Assembly: GCA_943329105.2 (NCBI GenBank)
Contig: CALQCP020000084.1
Coordinates: 1-8,707 of the forward strand
Direction: 5' to 3'
DNA: 8,707 nucleotides
Source: Chitinophaga pinensis
GTDB taxonomy: Bacteria; Planctomycetota; Phycisphaerae; Phycisphaerales; SM1A02
Below the pieces are notes generated by a model that worked only from the letters and a program-made list of their open reading frames with translations, made no database searches and was not told where the DNA came from. The position numbers and the translations under genes were made by a program. Shown in pieces: positions 1 to 6,235 of this stretch; the first letter of the stretch is position 1, and each line of letters begins with the position of its first letter.

Positions 1-179
1 GCGGCGGACTGCTCGCGGGCCAACTCGACGCCGTCCTCAGACTCCCAGCCAAACTTGTGGTTACGGCTCGAGGAGTTGCCGAATTTCTCGCTGAAGTACG
101 GAAGCATGGCTTCCACCACGCGTGGGTCGCAGCGAGTGGTGGCGGCATGATCGAAATAAATGGGTAGTTTGAGTGCCAT
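1..179 (-). CDS. iscS: Cysteine desulfurase IscS/NifS, N-terminal part (gene runs off the left edge)
   Basis: Reading leftward from an ATG at 179-177 gives 59 in-frame residues that match the N-terminus of the class V aminotransferase-fold cysteine desulfurases. It opens MALKLPIYFDHAATTRCDP, continues with VVEAMLPYFSEKFGN, and then SSSRNHKFGWESEDGVELARE. The E. coli IscS start (MKLPIYLDYSATTPVDPRV... FGNPASRSHRFGW...) aligns without gaps in its core. The family is PLP-dependent, takes sulfur from L-cysteine to form an enzyme persulfide, and passes it to Fe-S scaffold proteins and tRNA thiolation enzymes in the cytoplasm. The PLP lysine and catalytic cysteine lie outside the window. Odd details are a Cys after ATTR where most members have Pro-Val, and GNSSS instead of GNPSS or GNAAS. 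No clear Shine-Dalgarno precedes the ATG, but the match begins exactly at this start. NifS or a SufS-like paralogue is a less likely alternative. Confidence 0.88.
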   Translation of the reverse strand, partial: MALKLPIYFDHAATTRCDPRVVEAMLPYFSEKFGNSSSRNHKFGWESEDGVELAREQSA

Positions 180-369
180 GGTGGTTTGCAAGGGATTCGG
201 AGGAGCGCAGAGCCGTCAGGGCCTGCGGCAATTGAGATCCAGTCGCAATATCAGTCTAGGAGGGCGGGACACAATTGAAAAGCCATCTCGGAGCCGATCT
301 CTGTGAATTCTCGGAAATGTAGTCCGGAATTCCCAACCCGAAGTTCCGGCACTATGGTGGACATCGCAG
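180..369. promoter_or_regulatory. Divergent intergenic region between iscS and panC
   Basis: This 190-base spacer lies between the two divergent starts and must hold the promoters for both genes, but I find no strong consensus. A weak sigma-70-like pair for panC is TTCCCA at 330-335 and TATGGT at 353-358 (17-base spacer). It would place transcription start only a few bases before the ATG. A perfect 6-base inverted repeat, CCGGAA at 324-329 and TTCCGG at 344-349, ends 20 bases before panC. Its left arm overlaps the 8-base palindrome GGAATTCC at 326-333. On the minus strand a weak TTTCAA/TAGACT pair could serve iscS. All promoter calls here are low confidence. Confidence 0.4.
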
Positions 370-1248
370 ATGCAGGTCCTACACGCCCCAGAACAGCTTG
401 GCCCGTACGTTGGCTGCGCCTTGGTGCCCACCATGGGCGCCCTTCACGCTGGACATGGAGCCCTGATGCGCCGCATGTCGGGGCGAGGCATGCCCGTGTT
501 GGCCACAGTGTTTGTGAATCCAACACAGTTTGCGCCGCGCGAAGACTTCGCAAAGTATCCGCGCACGCTTGCAGACGATGTGAAGCTTGCAGAGGAGTGC
601 GGTGCGGACGCGGTGTTTGCTCCAACTGCCGAGACCATCTATCCGTTTGGACTTGATGCAGCGCGCACAGAAGCCGCAGCATGGCCGCTCCCCGATGTTG
701 CTCATCATCCGCGCTTAGAAGACGCCAGTCGCCCCACGCACTTTGGTGGCGTGTGTCAAGTGGTGGCGCGACTCTTCGACCTCACGCAGCCGGCAATGGC
801 GGTGTTTGGCGAGAAAGACTTTCAGCAACTGCGCGTCTTGGAAGATATGGCCGCCATGGCGCGCGCCGCGGATGGGCGCTGGGGCACACTGGTGATTGAA
901 GCTGCCCCAACTGTTCGTGAGCATGATGGTCTTGCCATGAGTAGCCGCAATCGTTATCTCCAGCCGGAGCAACGCGATCGGGCGCTAGCGCTGGTGCGCG
1001 CCTTGCATCAGGCCGCCGCGGCGACCGACCCGCCAAGTGCCGAACGCATCATGCGAACCACGCTGGAAGCGCATGGGCTGACCGTGGATTACGCGGTGGT
1101 GCGCCATGCCTCCACCCTGCTGCCCGTCAACGGTTGGAATGCCCCCACCCGCGCCCTGATTGCCGCGCGCATCGGCGATGTGCGGCTCATTGACAACATG
1201 GCCATGCCAATCCGCAGGCACTTGGGCGAACCCGCCGGACAGGGGTAG
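370..1248 (+). CDS. panC: Pantothenate synthetase (pantoate--beta-alanine ligase) PanC
   Basis: This 292-residue protein joins (R)-pantoate to beta-alanine with ATP, via a pantoyl-adenylate, to make pantothenate, the vitamin B5 precursor of CoA. It should be a cytoplasmic dimer. Diagnostic family motifs appear in order: VPTMGALHAGH at 19-29 (the HxGH nucleotidyl-transferase signature, H26 and H29), FVNPTQF at 48-54, GEKDFQQL at 147-154, and a REHDGLAMSSRNRYL stretch at 183-197 (KMSKS-equivalent SSRN). Length fits the usual 280-300. The region at about 96-120 is longer than in many PanC, and the usual RPGHF reads RPTHF at 121-125. The ATG at 370 is preferred because an in-frame stop lies at 304-306, no other ATG lies between, and the family's VPTMG motif follows at the expected distance. 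The N-terminus is roughly 8 residues shorter than in E. coli. Only a weak GGTGG at 356-360 stands as ribosome site. The next gene begins 10 bases after its stop. Confidence 0.96.
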   Translation: MQVLHAPEQLGPYVGCALVPTMGALHAGHGALMRRMSGRGMPVLATVFVNPTQFAPREDFAKYPRTLADDVKLAEECGADAVFAPTAETIYPFGLDAARTEAAAWPLPDVAHHPRLEDASRPTHFGGVCQVVARLFDLTQPAMAVFGEKDFQQLRVLEDMAAMARAADGRWGTLVIEAAPTVREHDGLAMSSRNRYLQPEQRDRALALVRALHQAAAATDPPSAERIMRTTLEAHGLTVDYAVVRHASTLLPVNGWNAPTRALIAARIGDVRLIDNMAMPIRRHLGEPAGQG

Positions 1249-1258
1249 GATTCAGGAC
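1241..1258 (+). promoter_or_regulatory. Ribosome binding site of the TlpA-like gene, overlapping the panC stop
   Basis: AGGGG at 1241-1245 and AGGA at 1247-1250 are purine-rich Shine-Dalgarno-like blocks that straddle the panC stop codon (TAG, 1246-1248). AGGA sits 8 bases before the ATG at 1259. This supports 1259 as the start of the downstream gene and suggests translational coupling with panC. Confidence 0.55.
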
Positions 1259-2530
1259 ATGACTCAGGCTTCGCTCTCAACCGCGCTGCTCGTGATGGTG
1301 ACAACGATGTTCGTTGCCACTCCAGCAGCGATCGCGGCACCGCAGTATTCCAATCCGCGCCCGAAGACCACGCCGCGGACGACGACCCCGCCGCCGACGG
1401 ACACGGACAGCGATGGCAAAGCAGACGCCCCTGCCGTGCCAACCTCGGAGACCAAGTACTACGCGCAGCTCGACAAGGCAGACCGCGCGGCGCTGAAAGA
1501 ACACGAAGGATGGATGATTCCCAAGCCCACCGCTGATCTGAAGTGGGTTGGTGGCGATGCGATGGATCGCGCTGCGTTCCGCGACAAGGTGACGGTGATT
1601 CAATCGGTGGGCGGAAAGAACAGCCCGCGCACTGCGTTGGAGAAAGTCAAGCATTCCCTCCCTGAAGGTGTTGTTCTGCTTGGACTGCATACCCCGGACC
1701 ATGCGGATCGCGCGGATGAGATCCTGGAAAAAGATTCACCGTGCCTGGTGGCGATTGATGCTTCCGGCGAATGGTGCGACGCACTTGGTGTCTGGAAGAA
1801 GCCCGTCAACATTGTGATCGATAAGACCGGTGCGGTCCGCTACGTTGGACTCAGTGAAGCGGGCCTGAAGGCCAAACTGCCAGCACTTCTTGCAGAAGAA
1901 GTGGACGAGAGTATTGAGGCGAAGGAGAAGCCAGACGCTATGGGAGCGGGTGCCACTGATGCGAAGCCAGCAGTTGAAGTGAAGTGGCCAGAGTTCTTAG
2001 CGCCGATTGAGACGAAGTCCGCCGGCGACATGCGCGGCAAAAAGATTCCTGGCTTCACGGTTGCCAAATGGCTTGGGCAGCGGCCCGAGCCGGGAACCCG
2101 TCTGGTGGCCATTGACTTCTGGGCAACCTGGTGCCCTCCATGCCGAGCCGCCATCCCGCATGTCAATGAATTGACCGAAAAATACGGGCAGGACATCCTG
2201 TTTGTCGGCATCAGCGATGAGAAGGAAAATGTCTTCACCTCTGGGATGAAGAAGCAGAAACTCAAGCCTGCGGACTTCAAGTATCCGCTCGCCCTTGACC
2301 CCGCAGGAACACTGAAGGACAAGTTCTTTGCGATTCGAGGCATCCCGCACATGGCAATCTTCTCAGCGGATGGAATCGTCCGTTGGCAGGGTCACCCCAT
2401 GTCATTGCAGACAGAAGACATCGACAAGTTGATTGCCGCCAACCGAGCCAACACCAAGCCATCCACGGCGCCCGGCGCGACCGGCGGCCGTGGCTGGGCG
2501 GGCGCGGCAACGACTCAGAAGTCTCGGTGA
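1259..2530 (+). CDS. Secreted tandem thioredoxin-fold protein, TlpA/ResA-like, with an inactive first domain
   Basis: This 423-residue protein starts with a hydrophobic leader (residues 1-27, ending PAAIAA before PQ), so it should be exported to the periplasm. The leader's n-region lacks Lys or Arg. A Pro/Thr-rich linker (29-62) follows and contains DTDSDGKAD at 48-56, which fits the calcium-loop pattern DxDxDGxxD. Residues about 95-212 look like a first thioredoxin fold: a beta strand at 111-116, then GGKNS where CxxC would be, and KPVNIVIDKTG at 181-191 as the cis-Pro and strand region. It holds isolated C162 and C173. Residues about 255-405 form a complete TlpA/ResA domain with FWATWCPPC at 287-295 (C292, C295) and GIPHMAIF with cis-Pro P363. 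Such domains reduce or oxidise periplasmic disulfides, for example in cytochrome c maturation. The C-terminal 29 residues are low complexity. An open frame extends back to 1160 but lies inside panC and is not used. The stop overlaps the convergent prenyl synthase gene. Confidence 0.85.
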   Translation: MTQASLSTALLVMVTTMFVATPAAIAAPQYSNPRPKTTPRTTTPPPTDTDSDGKADAPAVPTSETKYYAQLDKADRAALKEHEGWMIPKPTADLKWVGGDAMDRAAFRDKVTVIQSVGGKNSPRTALEKVKHSLPEGVVLLGLHTPDHADRADEILEKDSPCLVAIDASGEWCDALGVWKKPVNIVIDKTGAVRYVGLSEAGLKAKLPALLAEEVDESIEAKEKPDAMGAGATDAKPAVEVKWPEFLAPIETKSAGDMRGKKIPGFTVAKWLGQRPEPGTRLVAIDFWATWCPPCRAAIPHVNELTEKYGQDILFVGISDEKENVFTSGMKKQKLKPADFKYPLALDPAGTLKDKFFAIRGIPHMAIFSADGIVRWQGHPMSLQTEDIDKLIAANRANTKPSTAPGATGGRGWAGAATTQKSR

Positions 2531-3489
2531 ACGATGGCCAGCGCTGCAGCGTCCAATGCATCACGGGCTGCGCCGGCTGGCACCTGCGCTAGTTCTGCGC
2601 GGGCGGTTGCAACCATCGCCTCGGCGCGATGACGCGCATCAACAAGCGCACCACCCGCAGTGAGTTCCGCCATCAACGCACTGCCATCACGCGCGCGGAT
2701 CGCGGCGATGGTTCGCTCACGACTCACCCCGGTGCAGCGTGCCAGGTGAATGATCACCGGAAGTGTCAGCTTCCCCTTCTCAAGGTCGCGCCCCAGGCTC
2801 TTGCCCACCACGTCCTCGCGCCCTTCCAGATCCAGGAGGTCATCCTGCACTTGGAATGCCACACCAATTCCTTCGCCAAATCGACGGAGCGCCGCTACGG
2901 AATCTTCTGGAGCACCGGAGAGACGCGCGCCCAATTCGCAACACGCGCCGATGAGCACCGCAGTCTTGCGACGCACAATCTCAAAGTACGTGCGTTCATC
3001 AAGCGACAAGTCTTCACGGTGACTGAGTTGCACCAATTCACCCTCACACAGCGTGTTGGTGACTTCACCAAGACGTAGGTTCAGGGCAGGATCGCCAGCG
3101 CGGCTGCACAGGTGAAATGCGTTGGAAATCAGGTAATCACCAAGCATTACTGCCACTTCGTTGCCGCGCAGATGATTGACAGTGCTGCCCTTGCGGCGCA
3201 CTTCCGCTTCATCAAGCACATCGTCATGCACCAACGTGGCCATGTGAATCATTTCACAGGTGGCAGCAATGATCACGTGTCGCTCACCCACGTTGCCGAA
3301 CGCTTGCCCGGACAGGAACACCATGGTTGGGCGCAGCATCTTGCCGCGGTACCGCTCCACGTGCCGACACAGCGTGTTCACCGGAGGAAGGTCGCTCGCC
3401 AACTGCCGCTCGAAGGCCTTGCTCACTTCCGCCAAGAGCGGCGCAAGTGATGCGATACCGAGGCCTTCGCTGTTGGTGGAAATTGGCAT
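2515..3489 (-). CDS. Long-chain polyprenyl diphosphate synthase (IspB/HepT-type trans-prenyltransferase)
   Basis: This 324-residue all-trans polyprenyl synthase adds isopentenyl diphosphate units to an allylic primer in the cytoplasm. The products typically become quinone side chains. Seen in order: GKMLRP at 49-54 (IPP-binding GKxxRP), the first Asp-rich motif DDVLD at 89-93 followed by RRKG, GDYL at 117-120, and the second Asp-rich motif DDLLD at 216-220 with GK and DLEKGKLTLP downstream (235-244). The residue five before the first Asp motif is alanine (A84). In this family a small residue there leaves room for a long chain, so an octaprenyl- or heptaprenyl-type product is more likely than farnesyl or geranylgeranyl. 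Length is typical. An AAGGA block 12 bases before the ATG at 3489 is a plausible but distant ribosome site. The methyltransferase gene ends 27 bases upstream on the same strand. The 3' end overlaps the convergent TlpA-like gene by 16 bases. The exact chain length cannot be read from sequence. Confidence 0.93.
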   Translation of the reverse strand: MPISTNSEGLGIASLAPLLAEVSKAFERQLASDLPPVNTLCRHVERYRGKMLRPTMVFLSGQAFGNVGERHVIIAATCEMIHMATLVHDDVLDEAEVRRKGSTVNHLRGNEVAVMLGDYLISNAFHLCSRAGDPALNLRLGEVTNTLCEGELVQLSHREDLSLDERTYFEIVRRKTAVLIGACCELGARLSGAPEDSVAALRRFGEGIGVAFQVQDDLLDLEGREDVVGKSLGRDLEKGKLTLPVIIHLARCTGVSRERTIAAIRARDGSALMAELTAGGALVDARHRAEAMVATARAELAQVPAGAARDALDAAALAIVHRDF

Positions 3490-3516
3490 AGCGACACTCG
3501 TTCCTTTGCGATGAAC

Positions 3517-4482
3517 TCAGCGAGCGGAACGCCGGGTCGGACGCTTGGCTGCTGACTTGGATGTGGCAGTCAACTTCTGCTTGCCTGACACTGGCTTCTC
3601 CGCCACGATGTAAGCAATCCAGCCACCGCATGCTTCGCCAACGGTCTTGCGACGGAACACGCCGTCGCCTTCGCCGGTCTTCTTCACGGTGCCTTCCCAA
3701 TACACGGCTGGGCGCACAAAGCCCGCTTCGATCAGGGTTTCTTGGATTTCCGCCAACGTCCATAAGCGCCAGTCATAGGTGAATGCCTTGCGCAGTTCGG
3801 AGCCGTCCGGGAATCGGAAGTGAATGTGGTTCAGCACTTCGCCAGTGATCGGGTTGTACTTCTCGGTGTCCCACAGGTACGTGAATCCGTCCAGATTGCG
3901 TGACTCGGTGATGACGGAGAAACTCTCGTAACCACCGTACGCATCAAGGACGAACAACCCGCCATGCTTGATGTTGCTGAACGCAGCGCGGAAATACTCA
4001 AGCAATCCCGCGCGTGTCTTGAAGAGGAAGTAACTAAAGTTGAGAGCCGCCAATACATCGGCTTGCTCCGTGGGCGTGCTGCGAACATCACCCTTGATCC
4101 ATTGCATGCGCTTGCACTCATCGGTGGTCAGCGCAGTGCCGTGGCGACCCTTGCCCCACGCCATCGTCTTGGTGCACAGGTCAATTCCGTACGCGCGATT
4201 ATTTGGGCGATGCTGCACCCACGCGCAACTTGCAAAGCCAGTCCCGCAGAAGTCTTCGCGCAACACGGTGGGCACGCGGCCGTAGCGCTCGCGGAATGCG
4301 CGCTCCATGAATGCAATCTCCGCTGACGGCTCTTGCACCGAAAGTTCATAGAGTTCATGGCGATCGCTCGTGCGCGCGGTACGCCAGCCCTTCGCCTTGG
4401 CGGCGGGCTTCTTCTTGCGCTTGGTTGCGGTCGCGGAGGGTGACGGACTGCGCTTCTTCTTGAGGGTCTGTGTAGTTGCCAT
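3517..4482 (-). CDS. Class I SAM-dependent methyltransferase with lysine/arginine-rich tails, substrate unknown
   Basis: This 321-residue protein has a Rossmann-type methyltransferase core at about 40-295. Motifs: LREDFCGTG at 74-82 (SAM-binding motif I variant), AYGIDL at 97-102 (acidic D101 for the ribose), GDV at 131-133, ADVLAALNFSYF at 141-152 (motif IV region), and GGLFVLD at 174-180. The LREDFCGTG form belongs to a family I know only as uncharacterised class I methyltransferases. The first 32 residues are rich in Lys, Ser, Pro and Ala (KKKRSPSPSATATKRKKK then PAAKAKG). The last 25 residues form a second basic tail (KSAAKRPTRRSAR at the end). Such tails resemble histone H1-like bacterial segments and suggest nucleic acid binding, though that is inference. 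No membrane segment or signal peptide is seen. A TAGGATTC block precedes the ATG by 10 bases, with weak ribosome-site character. The next gene, a prenyl synthase, starts 27 bases after its stop, so the two may be cotranscribed. A quinone-methylating role is possible but the motifs are not UbiE-like. Confidence 0.85.
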   Translation of the reverse strand: MATTQTLKKKRSPSPSATATKRKKKPAAKAKGWRTARTSDRHELYELSVQEPSAEIAFMERAFRERYGRVPTVLREDFCGTGFASCAWVQHRPNNRAYGIDLCTKTMAWGKGRHGTALTTDECKRMQWIKGDVRSTPTEQADVLAALNFSYFLFKTRAGLLEYFRAAFSNIKHGGLFVLDAYGGYESFSVITESRNLDGFTYLWDTEKYNPITGEVLNHIHFRFPDGSELRKAFTYDWRLWTLAEIQETLIEAGFVRPAVYWEGTVKKTGEGDGVFRRKTVGEACGGWIAYIVAEKPVSGKQKLTATSKSAAKRPTRRSAR

Positions 4483-4566
4483 GTGAGGGGACGAATCCTA
4501 CTCCGCACTGCTCGGTGACGCGGCACGATCTCGCGTGTTGACTCGCCACGGATCGCAACAATTCGC

Positions 4567-5943
4567 TCAACGCGTCCGGGGTACGCCATCGTTGGTGCGG
4601 TACCACTGCGCGGCCGATGCTGCCAGCGCGGGCGCTGTGATCCCAAAGTCCTCAGCAAGCGCCTTCTGCCATGGCTTGCCGCCCTTTATCGCTCTGACCC
4701 AGGAACCAAACTTCGTCTGACCCTTGGCAATCATCAGGTCAACCATGATGTACCCCACCGAGTAACCGATGGCGTTGTCGCCCGGCCAGGTGCCATCCTT
4801 GCCGCTGAGTGCCATGATCTTGGTGGCATCACCGCCCTGCCTGAAGAACGCCAATCCCTGCGGGCGCCGAGACGCATCCACGTTGGAATTCTTCACACAT
4901 TCGCGCGCCACACATTCAGCAAATCCTTCGTTGGCCCAGTCCGGCATCTGAATCGGCGTTGCATATCGATACACAATTCCATGAGTGGTCTCATGGACAA
5001 GCGTGCTGGCGAACTCCAGTTCATTGTTGCCGCGGTAAATGGAAATAAATAACTGCGGTCCCTTCATGTGACACACCCCGCGCAGCATCGCGGGCGCCTT
5101 GTGATTGAAGATCGCCGCCTCGGCCAATCGGAACGTGTCTTGCTTATCAAAGGCCAACACCACCGCCTTGCCCCAGAACAGTTTGACGCCCTTGGGAACT
5201 ACCAGGATGCCCGACACGCGTGCGTACACACCGTCTAACTCGCGCGACCAACGCAGCAATTCCGAGCGGGAAATATCCCCAAATACCAGGAAGTTGTCCG
5301 TCTCCACCGATTCGTACTTCACGCCGGCCACGGTCATCGCAGCGATGGCCTGTTGTCGCATGGTGTCAATGGCGCTGTTCTGCTCGGCATCGGTCAGCAC
5401 CGGCCAGGGTTTGGCAATGGCGTCGTCAGGAAGCACATCGTCTTGCAGGCGACGCTCCCCGTCCATGCGTTCGCGTTCTTTGCGCGCAATGCCGGCTGCT
5501 TTACCACGCGTGCGCGCGTCCTCAATGGCTGCAGGCGTTGCTCCCAATCGCTTGGCTTGCGCGAAAGCATCATCCGCAAACTGCGCACCGTCACGCGCAC
5601 TTGCCAGCAATTCACCAAGCGAAGTCCATTGCTCCGCATTCTTTCGATCCATCAACTGCATGTAGACACGGCGCATGTCAGCCGTCACCAGATCCGTCCA
5701 CGCATGATTTCCAAATGATCCAGTGATGCCATCTTTGGACCACGCGCTGACCTTTCCCACGAACGCTGCACCGCTGACGAGACGCGCGCGGATTTCAATC
5801 GGACGTTCCAGTGCACCGGCCGGGACCGCGGACGGCGGCGCAGGAGTTTGGGCGCCGTTGGCGGCTTGACTCACCACCACGCACAGCATGCCGACTGCCA
5901 TGATGGCAGTAAGCGTGCGCGGGAGATGTGCCAAGGCAGTCAT
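4567..5943 (-). CDS. Secreted putative zinc metallopeptidase (gluzincin-like, HExxH), role unknown
   Basis: This 458-residue protein begins with a signal peptide: R9 in the n-region, a hydrophobic core at about 11-25, and a likely cleavage after ANGA near residue 31. A Pro/Ala-rich stretch follows, then a short probably beta-rich region (48-95, IEIRARLVSGAAFVGKVSAW onward), a charged helical region (100-200), and a catalytic-looking domain (about 210-455). That domain contains HETTH at 317-321 and NEGFAE at 338-343. E339 lies 18 residues after H321, the gluzincin arrangement for two His and one Glu zinc ligands, with E318 as the general base. This fits the loose group of MA-clan peptidase-like proteins. 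Substrate and physiological role cannot be stated. No Shine-Dalgarno is visible before the ATG at 5943, but the signal peptide begins right there. It is the first of three minus-strand genes, with an 84-base gap before the methyltransferase gene. It could be a non-catalytic relative, but the zinc ligands look intact. Confidence 0.8.
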   Translation of the reverse strand: MTALAHLPRTLTAIMAVGMLCVVVSQAANGAQTPAPPSAVPAGALERPIEIRARLVSGAAFVGKVSAWSKDGITGSFGNHAWTDLVTADMRRVYMQLMDRKNAEQWTSLGELLASARDGAQFADDAFAQAKRLGATPAAIEDARTRGKAAGIARKERERMDGERRLQDDVLPDDAIAKPWPVLTDAEQNSAIDTMRQQAIAAMTVAGVKYESVETDNFLVFGDISRSELLRWSRELDGVYARVSGILVVPKGVKLFWGKAVVLAFDKQDTFRLAEAAIFNHKAPAMLRGVCHMKGPQLFISIYRGNNELEFASTLVHETTHGIVYRYATPIQMPDWANEGFAECVARECVKNSNVDASRRPQGLAFFRQGGDATKIMALSGKDGTWPGDNAIGYSVGYIMVDLMIAKGQTKFGSWVRAIKGGKPWQKALAEDFGITAPALAASAAQWYRTNDGVPRTR

Positions 5944-6091
5944 GGTTGATGGGAAGCGTAGCTCGTTCGTGCACCTGCATCATCGCCCGGCGGCACAAAC
6001 CCATGGTGAACCATGTCTTATGGACGAACTGGCTGCCCAACAGCCTTGGTTTTGCCGCTGAAATCTGCGCCAATTCCGGGAAATTCGCAGA

Positions 6092-6112
6092 GATCGCTCA
6101 GCAGCAGCGATC
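6092..6112. repeat. Inverted repeat, 7-base arms with 7-base loop
   Basis: GATCGCT at 6092-6098 and AGCGATC at 6106-6112 are perfect reverse complements around CAGCAGC. The outer ends carry GATC. It lies 166 bases before clpC. It could be an operator half-site pair or a transcript hairpin; function unknown. Confidence 0.6.
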
Positions 6113-6142
6113 CATGAACCGATCCCACCATCGGTGGATTTG

Positions 6143-6164
6143 GAGTGGCAAGCCAATTGCACTC
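6143..6164. repeat. Bulged inverted repeat with CIRCE-like half-sites in everted order
   Basis: The arms are GAGTGGCAA (6143-6151) and TTGCACTC (6157-6164), separated by GCCAA. They pair over 8 positions with a single unpaired G at 6148. Outside, TT at 6140-6141 can pair with AA at 6165-6166 past an unpaired G at 6142. Each arm matches 7 of 9 bases of a half of CIRCE, the HrcA operator (TTAGCACTC-N9-GAGTGCTAA), but the order of the halves is reversed. So this is not a standard CIRCE element. Confidence 0.4.
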
Positions 6165-6235
6165 AATATCTGCACGAACCCCTCTAGCAATTCCTAGCAT
6201 TGCCCGAGAACAATTCGTAAGGTTGAAGCGAAGCA

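Noticed and set aside
1160..1258. Upstream extension of the TlpA-like gene starting inside panC
   Set aside because: The extension is out of frame with the conserved panC 3' end, has no ribosome site, and would bury the signal peptide. The ATG at 1259 has purine-rich sites upstream and begins the signal peptide.
1840..2352. 170-codon minus-strand open frame opposite the TlpA-like gene
   Set aside because: It covers the conserved WCPPC and cis-Pro region of the plus-strand gene and has no family resemblance.
2629..3078. 149-codon plus-strand open frame opposite the prenyl synthase
   Set aside because: The minus strand carries both Asp-rich motifs of a full-length prenyl synthase. The plus frame has no recognisable domain or ribosome site.
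4483..4566. A terminator or promoter in the 84-base gap between the metallopeptidase and methyltransferase genes
   Set aside because: No convincing stem with a T run and no clear -35/-10 pair on the minus strand was seen.
6031..6053. GGCTG-N5-CAGCC followed by a T-rich stretch, like a weak terminator
   Set aside because: The stem is only 5 base pairs, the T run is interrupted by GG, and there is no plus-strand gene upstream for it to terminate.
6157..6164. A standard CIRCE (HrcA) operator
   Set aside because: TTGCACTC is not followed after 9 bases by a GAGTG-type half-site. The matching half lies upstream in the wrong orientation, so only an everted variant is reported, as speculation.
5928..6197. 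89-codon plus-strand open frame in the clpC/metallopeptidase spacer
   Set aside because: It starts inside the opposite gene, has no Shine-Dalgarno and no recognisable composition or domain. It is likely a chance frame.
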